Of a DNA stretch of 64,000 bases, positions 55,539 to 63,974 are shown one piece after another. Both the position numbers and the translations under genes were made by a program. The first letter of the stretch is position 1, and each line of letters begins with the position of its first letter. A model generated the notes under the pieces. That model worked only from the letters and a program-made list of their open reading frames with translations. It was not told the origin of the DNA and made no database searches. The stretch is from Porticoccus sp964276025 (GTDB lineage Bacteria; Pseudomonadota; Gammaproteobacteria; Pseudomonadales; Porticoccaceae), in contig CAXYDD010000001.1 in the NCBI GenBank assembly GCA_964276025.1, forward strand, positions 62,001 to 126,000, written 5' to 3'.

Positions 55539-56485
55539 ATCAAATTAAGCCTTTTAATGATTTCATCTTTAAGTGACTCGATAATTGGTTGAATAATTAT
55601 AGGTAATCGATGGTTATTTATCATAGCATTATTTAGTATAACTACTATCTCCTCTTGTGATTGGATAAAATTTCTTTTAGAGATAAAGTCATTAAATTTC
55701 TTTGGCTGATCAAATATAAATTCTTTCTCTGAAAGTGATAAATTCTCTAGTATTTTAATCACCATAAAATTCGGGTGACCTTTTAGAAAATCTGAGGATA
55801 TCTCTTGCTCAACGCCAGCTATATTTTCCATATCGTTTAAATATTGATAAGCAAAGCCCAGTTCGTTAGAGATTTCTTTTAGGGCCACACATTCGTCCTC
55901 TGAAAGCTCCTTGCAGCGAAACATACCCATCATAGGTAACGCGATCAATGGAGCTGTCTTATCAATAGCTATCTTGCGACACTGATCCTTAGTAAGTGTT
56001 AAATGATCTAAACTCACGTCTAATGATTGGCCGAATATAATCTCTTTTACTGAGCATGATAATAGTTTTAATAAAATATTTTGGTGCCACCCCTGCTCTA
56101 TTTCAGTAATTTTCCTAAATGATTCTGCAATCAAATAATCCCCTGTGCAAACAGCTGCAGGTACACCAAATTCTTTCCAGAGAGATTTTTTTCCTCGCCT
56201 CATTGAATCTTCGTCGCATATATCGTCATGCAAAAGTGAGGCGCTATGAATTAGCTCACATACCACTGCCCATTTGATATATGTTTGACTTGAAAGCCCT
56301 AATAGGCCACCAGAAGCTAGAGCCAAACGGGCCCTTATCCATTTTCCTTTTGACTCATTATGATGTTTTAGCCAATCAGATATGAACGATTCTTCTATAT
56401 CAAAACTTCCTGCAAACTCTTCTTTTACTAAATGAAGAAATTCATCTGCTTCTGGAGGCATAAAGTATTTCATAGGTTTTCTCAT
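55535..56485 (-). CDS. crtE: Geranylgeranyl diphosphate synthase family, CrtE
   Basis: CrtE extends farnesyl diphosphate to the C20 precursor of carotenoids. The 316 residues carry a normal first aspartate-rich motif (DDICDED from D87, followed by RRG). The second motif, normally DDxxD, reads NDMEN at 217-221, losing two acidic residues. The start at 56485 has a weak AAGAAG before it; an alternative ATG lies 4 codons in. It is the first gene of the crt-blh operon and begins 12 nt downstream of a strong terminator. No idi gene is present in the cluster. Confidence 0.9.
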   Translation of the reverse strand: MRKPMKYFMPPEADEFLHLVKEEFAGSFDIEESFISDWLKHHNESKGKWIRARLALASGGLLGLSSQTYIKWAVVCELIHSASLLHDDICDEDSMRRGKKSLWKEFGVPAAVCTGDYLIAESFRKITEIEQGWHQNILLKLLSCSVKEIIFGQSLDVSLDHLTLTKDQCRKIAIDKTAPLIALPMMGMFRCKELSEDECVALKEISNELGFAYQYLNDMENIAGVEQEISSDFLKGHPNFMVIKILENLSLSEKEFIFDQPKKFNDFISKRNFIQSQEEIVVILNNAMINNHRLPIIIQPIIESLKDEIIKRLNLI

Positions 56486-56497
56486 ACTTCTTAGTAT

Positions 56498-56530
56498 AAA
56501 AAAAACGCGCCAATAAGGCGCGTTTTTTCT
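56498..56530 (-). terminator. Intrinsic terminator between the second rhodopsin and crtE
   Basis: CGCGCC (56506-56511) pairs with GGCGCG (56517-56522) around a 5-nt loop, extended by A/T pairs. On the minus strand it is followed by eight T. It lies 20 nt after the rhodopsin stop and 12 nt before the crtE start. Confidence 0.92.
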
Positions 56531-56550
56531 TATATTTTCTTTTCTGCTAC

Positions 56551-57294
56551 TTAAGCGCCAGCATCAGATTTACGTTGAGCGATCATATAAATCATAACGC
56601 CGAATCCTGCTTTAGCAATAACATCAGCAATTGTGTATCCAACTTGAACAGCAGCATTTATTTTTCCTAGCTCTAGGCCACCAACACCAAGCATTGGTAG
56701 GATAAAAACTATTGGGTAGAAGCACCAAGAAAAAATAGTCAAAGTTCTTGCATTAGAAACTAATCCCTTAACATCAGCGGGTTGAGAGTTTATTGAGGCA
56801 CTTAAGCCTGCAACCAATTCTTTTACAATGTATAGAAAAGGGATCATCGCAGCAGTCCACCACACCCAACGCTCCTCTCCAGTAGCAGCAACTTCTCCTG
56901 GGTAACCTAATATGACCATTAATGCTGAAGCAACTGCTAGTTTGGTTCCTTTAGAATAAGTATCTTCTTTGCTTAGCCTCATTACAAGAACGAGTTCTAG
57001 TAAAAGCAAAGGTACGGTTAGCAACCAGTCAACATAACGATATGCGTCGTTAAATGCTGTGCCAGTAGCAGTTACTACTCCATCTTTAAGGGTATACGCA
57101 TGTTCAAAGCTTTCAAACATTCTAACGTAATGATAAAAAGCGATTAAGCATACTAAACCTGATAGTGTAAGTGCTGTTTTATACGCTGGAGCAACTTGAG
57201 TTCGCTGAGCAAACATAAATACTGTAGCTGCTCCAAATGTTGCAATTGCAAAGGATAGCGAATTAAAGACGAGATTATAATCACTTAATTCCAT
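56551..57294 (-). CDS. Xanthorhodopsin-family light-driven proton pump (green-type)
   Basis: This seven-helix retinal protein has 247 residues. Helix C reads RYVDWLLTVPLLLLE, with proton acceptor D89, T93 and donor E100 (the DTE pump motif). L97 sits at the spectral tuning position and favours green absorption. Retinal-binding K228 lies in YTIADVIAKAGFG, and H55 pairs with D89. FNDAYRYVDW, LGYPGEV and VQVGYTIAD are xanthorhodopsin-like, not proteorhodopsin-like. W146 aligns with bacteriorhodopsin W138 and xanthorhodopsin G156, so the antenna-carotenoid fenestration looks closed. AAGGAG lies 7 nt before the ATG. It is one gene downstream of a classical proteorhodopsin. Confidence 0.95.
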   Translation of the reverse strand: MELSDYNLVFNSLSFAIATFGAATVFMFAQRTQVAPAYKTALTLSGLVCLIAFYHYVRMFESFEHAYTLKDGVVTATGTAFNDAYRYVDWLLTVPLLLLELVLVMRLSKEDTYSKGTKLAVASALMVILGYPGEVAATGEERWVWWTAAMIPFLYIVKELVAGLSASINSQPADVKGLVSNARTLTIFSWCFYPIVFILPMLGVGGLELGKINAAVQVGYTIADVIAKAGFGVMIYMIAQRKSDAGA

Positions 57295-57375
57295 TCTATT
57301 GCTCCTTTTAAGAAAATATAATTTTTTATAACACTCTATTGATTCGTATCAGATAAAATTAGATAAAGGTACTAT

Positions 57376-57423
57376 AAAAAATTGGCGCTACAGAGCTAAA
57401 TATAGAGTGCTCCATAACGCCAA
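57376..57423 (-). terminator. Intrinsic terminator after the first rhodopsin
   Basis: On the minus strand TTGGCG (57418-57423) pairs with CGCCAA (57382-57387), with an inner GAGC/GCTC pairing, followed by six T. It lies 32 nt after the proteorhodopsin stop. About 80 nt remain before the second rhodopsin, enough for its own promoter. Confidence 0.8.
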
Positions 57424-57454
57424 ACTTGTTACTTAGTATTCGAACTTAAGCTTA

Positions 57455-58150
57455 TTAAGCCTTAGACGAAGATGTAGCTGCTACCCAGATAACAACACCG
57501 AATGCAATCTTGTTAACGAAGTCAGCAAGGTTGTATACAAGGTTGAGGTTAGATGCAGCATCACCACCAGCACCAGCACCTACGATGTAACCTATGGGGT
57601 AAATTGACCACCCAACAGTAACAATCAAACGTAGTGCGTTGAAGGCGGTTTTACTTGCTTCAGTACCCTGGGCCGCGCTGATTTGGCTAGCTTCACCAAC
57701 GAATATTTCGTAGATGATATATATCCAACCAGCCATACCAATTGCGAATGCTGGCCAGTAAGACATAGCTCCAACTTCTCCAAGATATCCACCGACTAGC
57801 ATCACAACTGATGCAATCAATAGCTTCCAGAACAAAGCAGCACGAACTACAGCTATAGCAGAAAGAATCAAGAAGAACTCGACAATCTGCAGTGGCACAG
57901 TTAATAACCAATCAACGTAGCGAAAAACTGTTGGGCTTGCACCTGTTTCCACCCAAACTCCACGCATGTAGAAGTAGTGAATTGCTGCGATACCAGTTAC
58001 CATTGCCGCAACAGTTAAAGATGTTTTCCACTTGCCTTCTGCGCGATCGCGTTCAACAGTGAAAAAATAAGTTGCCGCAACCATTGCTGCGGATATAATC
58101 CAGAAACTGACTCCTGTATAATCACTAGGATTTAAACCTGTCGTTTCCAT
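57455..58150 (-). CDS. Proteorhodopsin, blue-absorbing type proton pump
   Basis: The 231-residue protein is very close to classical gammaproteobacterial proteorhodopsin (YTGVSFW, VERDR, KWKTSLTV, YMRGVW, FRYVDWLLTVP). Numbering runs 17 lower than the reference. Proton acceptor is D80 (D97), T84 (T101), donor E91 (E108), His partner H58 (H75) and retinal Lys K214 (K231). Q88 at reference position 105 marks blue absorption. The usual cleavable signal peptide is absent; the frame starts directly at METTGLNPSDYTG with AAAGGAG 7 nt upstream. It is followed by its own terminator, then a second rhodopsin. Confidence 0.97.
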   Translation of the reverse strand: METTGLNPSDYTGVSFWIISAAMVAATYFFTVERDRAEGKWKTSLTVAAMVTGIAAIHYFYMRGVWVETGASPTVFRYVDWLLTVPLQIVEFFLILSAIAVVRAALFWKLLIASVVMLVGGYLGEVGAMSYWPAFAIGMAGWIYIIYEIFVGEASQISAAQGTEASKTAFNALRLIVTVGWSIYPIGYIVGAGAGGDAASNLNLVYNLADFVNKIAFGVVIWVAATSSSKA

Positions 58151-58578
58151 GTTTCTCTCCTTTTACTATTATTAAGTTTTATTTTCACATTAATGTAAAT
58201 ATCAAAGCTTGCAAGTCTTAACGCCTGCTTCAAATTACTACTTAAATGAGCCTTTCTTTGCAAGTCATAATGCTTGCCTCAAGGAAGCACCTGTCTAATT
58301 TGAACAATGAAGACCCTTTAGTCAATAGATTTTTACTAAAAACCTAATATAAAATCACATATGATTAATAACCAATGCAATAAAATGAATACTTATTGTT
58401 CAATTATTCGGGCTGCAGACCAGACATACTCACTAATTTTAATACAAATAATAATCATTATCATCTAAAATATATAATTTAATTAATTATTAACTTCATC
58501 TATGAATGCGTAGATAAAACCGCCCTATTCTGGCAATATTAGGGTTAAGATTTTTTAAATTCTTTTCCTGGAGCAGTG
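58151..58578. other. 428-nt gene-free divergent region between proteorhodopsin and pyrE
   Basis: This is the longest gap in the window. It is AT-rich and must contain the proteorhodopsin promoter (minus strand) and probably the pyrE promoter (plus strand). It also holds two 25-nt imperfect direct repeats (58209-58282). On the minus strand TTGGTT with an 18-nt spacer and TATATT (near 58340-58375) is a possible but weak promoter. No RNA gene or ORF is convincing. Confidence 0.6.
58209..58282. repeat. Pair of 25-nt imperfect direct repeats upstream of proteorhodopsin
   Basis: Copies at 58209-58233 and 58258-58282 both begin TTGCAAGTC and end TCAA, matching at 21 of 25 positions, with start-to-start spacing of 49 nt. 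They lie 59-132 nt before the rhodopsin start. Possible roles are a tandem regulator-binding site or a duplicated promoter segment. Confidence 0.65.
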
Positions 58579-59259
58579 ATGTCATTTAATAGCTTCCCCG
58601 ATAAAAAACTTATAGCCTCCTTGAGCGCTAAAATGCTACTTGAGATCGGGGCAATCAATTTTAGGCCAAAAGACCCTTATATCCTTACTTCTGGTAAGGC
58701 AAGCCCAGTCTATATTGATTGTAGGAAGATAATATCTTTTCCCAGAGCAAGGTCGGCTCTTATGGATTTCGGCGCTTCTGTAGTACTAAGAGATATTGGC
58801 TTTGAGTCCATAGATGCTATAGCAGGTGGAGAAACAGCTGGTATACCTTTTGCTGCCTGGCTTTCAGAAAGGCTTTCTTTGCCAATGCAGTATGTAAGAA
58901 AGAAACCAAAAGGATTTGGAAGGGATGCCCAAATAGAAGGCCTTATTACAGAAGGGTCTAAGGTTCTTTTAGTCGAAGATTTAACTACAGATGGCGGCAG
59001 TAAAATTAAGTTTTGCAATGCACTTCGAGAGGCTGGGGCAGAAGTTACCGATACCTTCGTCCTCTTTTTTTACGATATTTTTCCTGATACGCAAAAAATA
59101 CTCGCTGAAAATGGTATAAAGTTACATTTTCTTACGACATGGAAAGATGTTTTATCTGTATGTAAAGATACCAATTATATAGATGAATCATCGATCCTGA
59201 CCATTGAAGAGTTCTTAAACGATCCGAATGGATGGTCTAAAATGAATGGAGGAAAATAA
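58579..59259 (+). CDS. pyrE: Orotate phosphoribosyltransferase
   Basis: The enzyme joins orotate and PRPP in pyrimidine synthesis. The protein shows LTSGKASPVYIDCRK near the N-terminus, AGGETAGIPFAAW, YVRKKPKGFGRDAQIEG and the PRPP-binding VLLVEDLTTDGGSK. The frame is open from a GTG at 58576, but GGAG lies 5 nt before the ATG at 58579, so that is the better start (226 residues). Confidence 0.95.
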   Translation: MSFNSFPDKKLIASLSAKMLLEIGAINFRPKDPYILTSGKASPVYIDCRKIISFPRARSALMDFGASVVLRDIGFESIDAIAGGETAGIPFAAWLSERLSLPMQYVRKKPKGFGRDAQIEGLITEGSKVLLVEDLTTDGGSKIKFCNALREAGAEVTDTFVLFFYDIFPDTQKILAENGIKLHFLTTWKDVLSVCKDTNYIDESSILTIEEFLNDPNGWSKMNGGK

Positions 59260-59353
59260 ATACTTTTAATGCTTTAAGAAATTCCTATTTGCATTAATTT
59301 ATTTTATTAGCCCTACTTTCTTCCGTAAATATACGCCTAAATTAGTACTTACT

Positions 59354-60649
59354 ATGACAAAGTCTTTAACACCTGAGCAGGTTGCTATTATTGATAAGAA
59401 TCATATATGGCACCCCTATTCTTCTTTAACAAAACCTATACCAGCATATCAAGTCGTGAGCGCCTCTGGGGTTCGATTAAAATTAGCTGATGGCACAGAA
59501 TTAATAGACGGTATGTCTTCATGGTGGTCAGCTATTCATGGGTACAATCATCCTGTGTTAAATAAAGCTCTGATGGATCAGATGAGCAAAGTTTCCCATG
59601 TCATGTTTGGGGGTATTACACATGAGCCTGCCGCAATTCTTTGTAAGACGTTAGTTGACATCACTCCTGATGGTTTAGAGAAGGTGTTTCTTTCAGATTC
59701 GGGGTCAGTCAGCGTAGAGGTGGCACTAAAAATGGCTCTTCAATTTTGGTCATCTCAGGGTCGGTTTGAGAAGTCCCAATTTCTTAGCTTTAAAAAAGGG
59801 TATCACGGCGATACATTGGGAGCTATGTCCGTCTGTGATCCAGTAAATGGTATGCATTCGCTCTTTAAGCATGCTCTTGATAAGCAGATTTTTGCAGAAG
59901 CACCTATATGTGGTTTTCATGATGCTTGGGAGAATAGCTATATATCAGACTTTAAATCAAAGTTAGAGGCAAACTCCCAAAATATAGCAGCTGTAATTAT
60001 TGAGCCGGTAATGCAAGGTGCTGGAGGGTTAAATTTTTACTCTCCATTTTATATGCAGGAAATTCGAAAACTATGTGACAGTTATGATGTTTTATTAATT
60101 GCAGATGAAATTGCTACAGGCTTTGGCCGCACAGGTAAGTTATTTGCATGCGAGTGGTCAGATATAAGCCCCGATATCCTTTGTCTTGGCAAAGCATTAA
60201 CAGGAGGTTATATGACCCTAGCAGCAACGCTATGCACTAGCAAGATAAGCGACACCATATGTTCAGGAGGCTCAGGTGTCTTTATGCATGGGCCTACTTA
60301 TATGGGAAATCCTTTAGCTTGCTCTGTTGCCAATGCTAGCATCGACTTGCTTTTGAGTGCTGATTGGCAAACAACTATTCTTCAAATGAACACACAATTG
60401 AAAGACCAGCTTTCAGGATTAGTTGGGCATCGTAGTGTAAAAGACGTTAGATGCTTAGGAGCGATTGGCGTTATTGAGATGCTTGAAGAAATCGATATTG
60501 GTAAAATACAAAAAGAATTCGTTTCCGAGGGTATATGGATAAGACCTTTTGATAAAAGAATATATTTAATGCCTCCTTATAATATCTCGGCTGAAGACCT
60601 AAAAAAATTAACCAACGGGATCATAAGGGTAGTCAACAGGCTCTATTAG
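59354..60649 (+). CDS. bioA: Adenosylmethionine-8-amino-7-oxononanoate aminotransferase
   Basis: BioA uses S-adenosylmethionine as amino donor to form 7,8-diaminopelargonate in biotin synthesis. The 431 residues begin with the BioA-typical HIWHPYSSLTKP and DGMSSWWSAIHGYNHP. FLSDSGSVSVEVALKMALQ and LLIADEIATGFGRTG follow, and the PLP Lys is K280 (CLGKALTGGYM). No other bio gene is adjacent. It is convergent with trpS. Confidence 0.95.
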   Translation: MTKSLTPEQVAIIDKNHIWHPYSSLTKPIPAYQVVSASGVRLKLADGTELIDGMSSWWSAIHGYNHPVLNKALMDQMSKVSHVMFGGITHEPAAILCKTLVDITPDGLEKVFLSDSGSVSVEVALKMALQFWSSQGRFEKSQFLSFKKGYHGDTLGAMSVCDPVNGMHSLFKHALDKQIFAEAPICGFHDAWENSYISDFKSKLEANSQNIAAVIIEPVMQGAGGLNFYSPFYMQEIRKLCDSYDVLLIADEIATGFGRTGKLFACEWSDISPDILCLGKALTGGYMTLAATLCTSKISDTICSGGSGVFMHGPTYMGNPLACSVANASIDLLLSADWQTTILQMNTQLKDQLSGLVGHRSVKDVRCLGAIGVIEMLEEIDIGKIQKEFVSEGIWIRPFDKRIYLMPPYNISAEDLKKLTNGIIRVVNRLY

Positions 60650-60686
60650 CTAGTTTTTCTATAATTTATAACTATTAGTAATCCGT

Positions 60687-61721
60687 CTACTTTCTTATTT
60701 CAAGAGACTGAAATCCAATACTGTTATTGATTTTTTTTAAGAATGATGAACTATGATTTCTAGCCTTTTTGGCCCCGTCACATAATATAGATTCGATGTA
60801 ATCAGGGGACTCGATTAGCTCGCTATACAGAGCTCTAGGTTTCTTCAGCTCTTCATTAACAAGTTCAAATAGTTGTTTTTTTGCATCTCCCCATGAAATT
60901 CCACTCCTAAATGCTTTACGCATATGGCTAATTTGATCTGGTGTAGCAAATGCCCTCCAGATTTGAAATACCACAGAAGTATCTGGATCTTTAGGTTCTC
61001 CTGGCTCTAGAAGGTTTGTTTTAATTTTATTAATCTGTTTTCTTAGTTGTTTTTCTGATAAAAATAGCGGAATAGTATTTCCATAGCTCTTACTCATTTT
61101 TCTACCGTCTGTACCTTGTAAAAGTGAAATTTGGTCGTCTACGACAGCTTGCGGTAAAGAGAACTGTTTACCATAGAGGTAATTAAAGCGTTGAGCTATA
61201 TCCCTAGCCATTTCTATATGTTGTATTTGATCTTTTCCAACTGGAACTTTTGTAGCATTAAACATAAGTATGTCTGCTGCCATGAGAATTGGGTATGAGA
61301 ACAAGCCCATAGCCACTCCAAAATCATTATCTTCACCAGAATCAATATTTTTTTGTACTGCATCTTTGTATGCATGCGCTCTATTCATTAGCCCTTTTGG
61401 GGCTACGCAAGTTAGATACCAGCATAGCTGGGGTATTTCTGGAATATCAGATTGTCGGTAGAATGTTACATCAGTGGGATCTAAACCAAGCGCTAGCCAT
61501 GTCGCTGCAATTTCTTTTGTTGATTGATGTACCACTTTTGGGTCTTGGCACTTTATCATTGCATGGAAGTCCGCAAGAAAGAAGAAGCTGTCAACATTTT
61601 TTTCTTTGCTAGCTTTTATCGCGGGTCGAATTGCACCCACATAATTGCCTAAATGTGGTGTTCCAGTAGTAGTTATTCCTGTTAGCACCCTATCTGAGAC
61701 GTTTTTCAATTTAACTTCCAT
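60687..61721 (-). CDS. trpS: Tryptophan-tRNA ligase
   Basis: This class I synthetase charges tRNA-Trp. The 344 residues show the HIGH-like TGTPHLGNYVGAIRP, MAADILMF and the KMSKS motif in GRKMSKSYGNTI. It is convergent with bioA, 37 nt apart, with no clear terminator between them. Confidence 0.96.
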   Translation of the reverse strand: MEVKLKNVSDRVLTGITTTGTPHLGNYVGAIRPAIKASKEKNVDSFFFLADFHAMIKCQDPKVVHQSTKEIAATWLALGLDPTDVTFYRQSDIPEIPQLCWYLTCVAPKGLMNRAHAYKDAVQKNIDSGEDNDFGVAMGLFSYPILMAADILMFNATKVPVGKDQIQHIEMARDIAQRFNYLYGKQFSLPQAVVDDQISLLQGTDGRKMSKSYGNTIPLFLSEKQLRKQINKIKTNLLEPGEPKDPDTSVVFQIWRAFATPDQISHMRKAFRSGISWGDAKKQLFELVNEELKKPRALYSELIESPDYIESILCDGAKKARNHSSSFLKKINNSIGFQSLEIRK

Positions 61722-61841
61722 TTAAAATCCTATTAAATATACGTACATCAAGATTATAACTTTTTATCGTATATAGAAAATATTTTATAATTATAATATA
61801 AGTTTTTCAGCCCCCAACTATAGTCATAGGACCTGATAGCT

Positions 61842-63146
61842 TCATTGCAATTTTTCTGTATCTAAGAACTTATTCAACATTTCAAATAAATAAAAAGCAT
61901 CTTTTGTTCCTGCAATTTCTCTAATAGAGTGCATTGCAAACGTAGGAACACCTATGTCGATTGTTTTTAAACCGATATTTGCTGCTGTGATAGGCCCAAT
62001 TGTGCTTCCGCAAGACATATCAGCTCTGTTAACAAAAGATTGTGTTGGAATACTTATATCATTGCATAAGTTTTTCAGTAATGAGGATGTCAAACTGCTA
62101 GTAGCATATCGTTGATTAGAGTTAACTTTTATTACGAGCCCTTTATTTATAATAGGAGAATGATTTTTATCATGTTTATCTAAAAAATTAGGATGAACGC
62201 CATGCGCGTTATCAGTAGAAACAAGCATTGAGTTAGCAATAACACGGGACTTAATTTCAGCCTGATCAAAAATCCGATTAAGTACTGATTCCATAAATGC
62301 CCCATTTGCTCCTATAGCCGATATGCTTCCGACCTCCTCATGATCATAGCAGGCAAGCATACTAGTAACGTTTTTATCAGATTTAATCATTGCTTGAACT
62401 CCAGCAAAGCAACTTAAAAGATTGTCTAGTCTTGCGCTAGATATAAAGTCGTTTTTAAGCCCGATTAAACTTGGTGGCTGAACATCGTAAAAAGAAAGAT
62501 CGTAATCTATAATTGACAAGCCGTCAGAAGTTCCTGTTGAAGATAATTGAGTGACGAGCTCTTCAGCTAAAATATCCCTAAAATCCTCTCTAATTTTATG
62601 GCAATTAGTTAAAATTGGAAGCATCTCAGTTTCGGGATTAACTGTGCGGCCTTTATTGGCGCTTTTATCTAAATGTATCGCTAGACTTGGGATAATAGCG
62701 ATTGGTTTTTTTATATCTATTAATGCTTCATCCAGCTTGTTATGTGCAGTCTTGTAAGTAACTTTACCAGCGATAGATAAATCACGGTCAAACCATGTAT
62801 TTAGCAGCACTCCACCATAGACCTCAACACCTAATTGAAAATATGTTTTTTTGTAGACTTCTGGATTAGGTTTTATTTTCAAACAAGGGCTATCAGTGTG
62901 TGCTCCAACAAAACGAATGCCAGTTTCTATAGGTTCTTTGCTTCCAACAATGAATGCAATGATAGATGAATCATTGCGAGTAACGTAATATCCATTCCTA
63001 TTTTTTAGACACCAGGGCTCATTTTCGTTTAGACCTTCAAATCCTGCAGAATTTAAAAATTTCTTCATGTTATCTACAGCATGATAGGATGTTGGTGAAT
63101 TTTTAATAAATTCAAGTAGTTGCTTGCTGTAATTAAAGTTATTCAT
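61842..63146 (-). CDS. apeB: M18-family metalloaminopeptidase
   Basis: This probable aspartyl-type aminopeptidase has 434 residues. M18 metal-site motifs are FVGAHTDSPCLKIKPNP (His-Asp), ACYDHEEVGSISAIGA (Glu-Glu), and ADMSCGSTIGPITAANIGLKTIDIG with AMHSIREIAG (His). It has the length and order of bacterial M18 enzymes such as ApeB. It lies 27 nt downstream of uppP on the same strand. Confidence 0.92.
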   Translation of the reverse strand: MNNFNYSKQLLEFIKNSPTSYHAVDNMKKFLNSAGFEGLNENEPWCLKNRNGYYVTRNDSSIIAFIVGSKEPIETGIRFVGAHTDSPCLKIKPNPEVYKKTYFQLGVEVYGGVLLNTWFDRDLSIAGKVTYKTAHNKLDEALIDIKKPIAIIPSLAIHLDKSANKGRTVNPETEMLPILTNCHKIREDFRDILAEELVTQLSSTGTSDGLSIIDYDLSFYDVQPPSLIGLKNDFISSARLDNLLSCFAGVQAMIKSDKNVTSMLACYDHEEVGSISAIGANGAFMESVLNRIFDQAEIKSRVIANSMLVSTDNAHGVHPNFLDKHDKNHSPIINKGLVIKVNSNQRYATSSLTSSLLKNLCNDISIPTQSFVNRADMSCGSTIGPITAANIGLKTIDIGVPTFAMHSIREIAGTKDAFYLFEMLNKFLDTEKLQ

Positions 63147-63173
63147 ATGGTTTTCTCAGATCTTTTTTTATTT

Positions 63174-63974
63174 TTAAATATTGGTTGCAATCGCAATCAA
63201 AAATATTCCCAAAATGAGCCTGTAGATGACAAAAGGCATCATTCCCACTCTGTTAATTAAAGAAATAAACAAATTTATACATGTGTACGCTACTAAAAAG
63301 GATATCAGCGTAGCTAGAATAAGATCACCCCACTCAATAGAGGTATCCTGAGCTATTTGGGTGACTTTATATAAACCACTTAAAAAAATGATAGGTATAG
63401 CCAGCAAGAAAGAAAACTTAGCTGCCGCTGTTCTTTCAAACCCCAATAATAGAGCAGCTGTAATGGTTACTCCGGATCTCGATGCACCAGGTATAAGAGC
63501 TAGAGACTGTGCTAGCCCAACTAATAGTGCTGCCTTCCATGTAAATTCATGTATTTTTTTTGTCTTCACAGACGTGAAGTCTGCATAACCAAGAGCTAAG
63601 CCAAAAATTATAGTAGCAGCTGCTATGATACCTAGAGTTCTTAGATGTAACTCAATGAGGCTAGCAAAAGTTAGCCCAATTAACCCAGCTGGAATCGTAG
63701 ATATAATAATACACCAGCATAATCTACTTTCTGCAGTGCTTTCTCCATTAATTAAGCTGTATAACCAAGAAAATAATAACTTTTTAATATCAGCATATAG
63801 ATAAAGAATTACAGCGATTAGAGAGCCGATATGAACAGCTATATCGAAAACTAGGCCTTGATCTCTCCACCCTAGGAGAACAGAAGGCAAAATTAAGTGG
63901 GCTGAGCTGGAAATAGGTAAAAACTCAGTAAAACCCTGAATTAAAGACAGAGCTATTAAATGTAATAAGTCCAC
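63174..63974 (-). CDS. uppP: Undecaprenyl-diphosphatase UppP/BacA
   Basis: This integral membrane phosphatase recycles the undecaprenyl carrier for cell-wall synthesis and affects bacitracin resistance. The 266 residues start with LIQGFTEFLPISSSAHLILPS (motif with catalytic Glu and Ser) and include the second motif ALIPGASRSGVTITAALLLGF. About eight membrane segments are visible. The start lies 26 nt inside the right window edge. Confidence 0.96.
   Translation of the reverse strand: MDLLHLIALSLIQGFTEFLPISSSAHLILPSVLLGWRDQGLVFDIAVHIGSLIAVILYLYADIKKLLFSWLYSLINGESTAESRLCWCIIISTIPAGLIGLTFASLIELHLRTLGIIAAATIIFGLALGYADFTSVKTKKIHEFTWKAALLVGLAQSLALIPGASRSGVTITAALLLGFERTAAAKFSFLLAIPIIFLSGLYKVTQIAQDTSIEWGDLILATLISFLVAYTCINLFISLINRVGMMPFVIYRLILGIFLIAIATNI

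Noticed and set aside
56551..58150. Possibility that one rhodopsin is a sodium or chloride pump or a sensor
   Set aside because: Both have D-T-E at the helix C positions, not NDQ (sodium), NTQ (chloride) or a sensory pattern, and no transducer gene is nearby.
58710..59018. 102-codon minus-strand open frame inside pyrE
   Set aside because: It is fully antisense to the conserved pyrE coding sequence and has no family resemblance.
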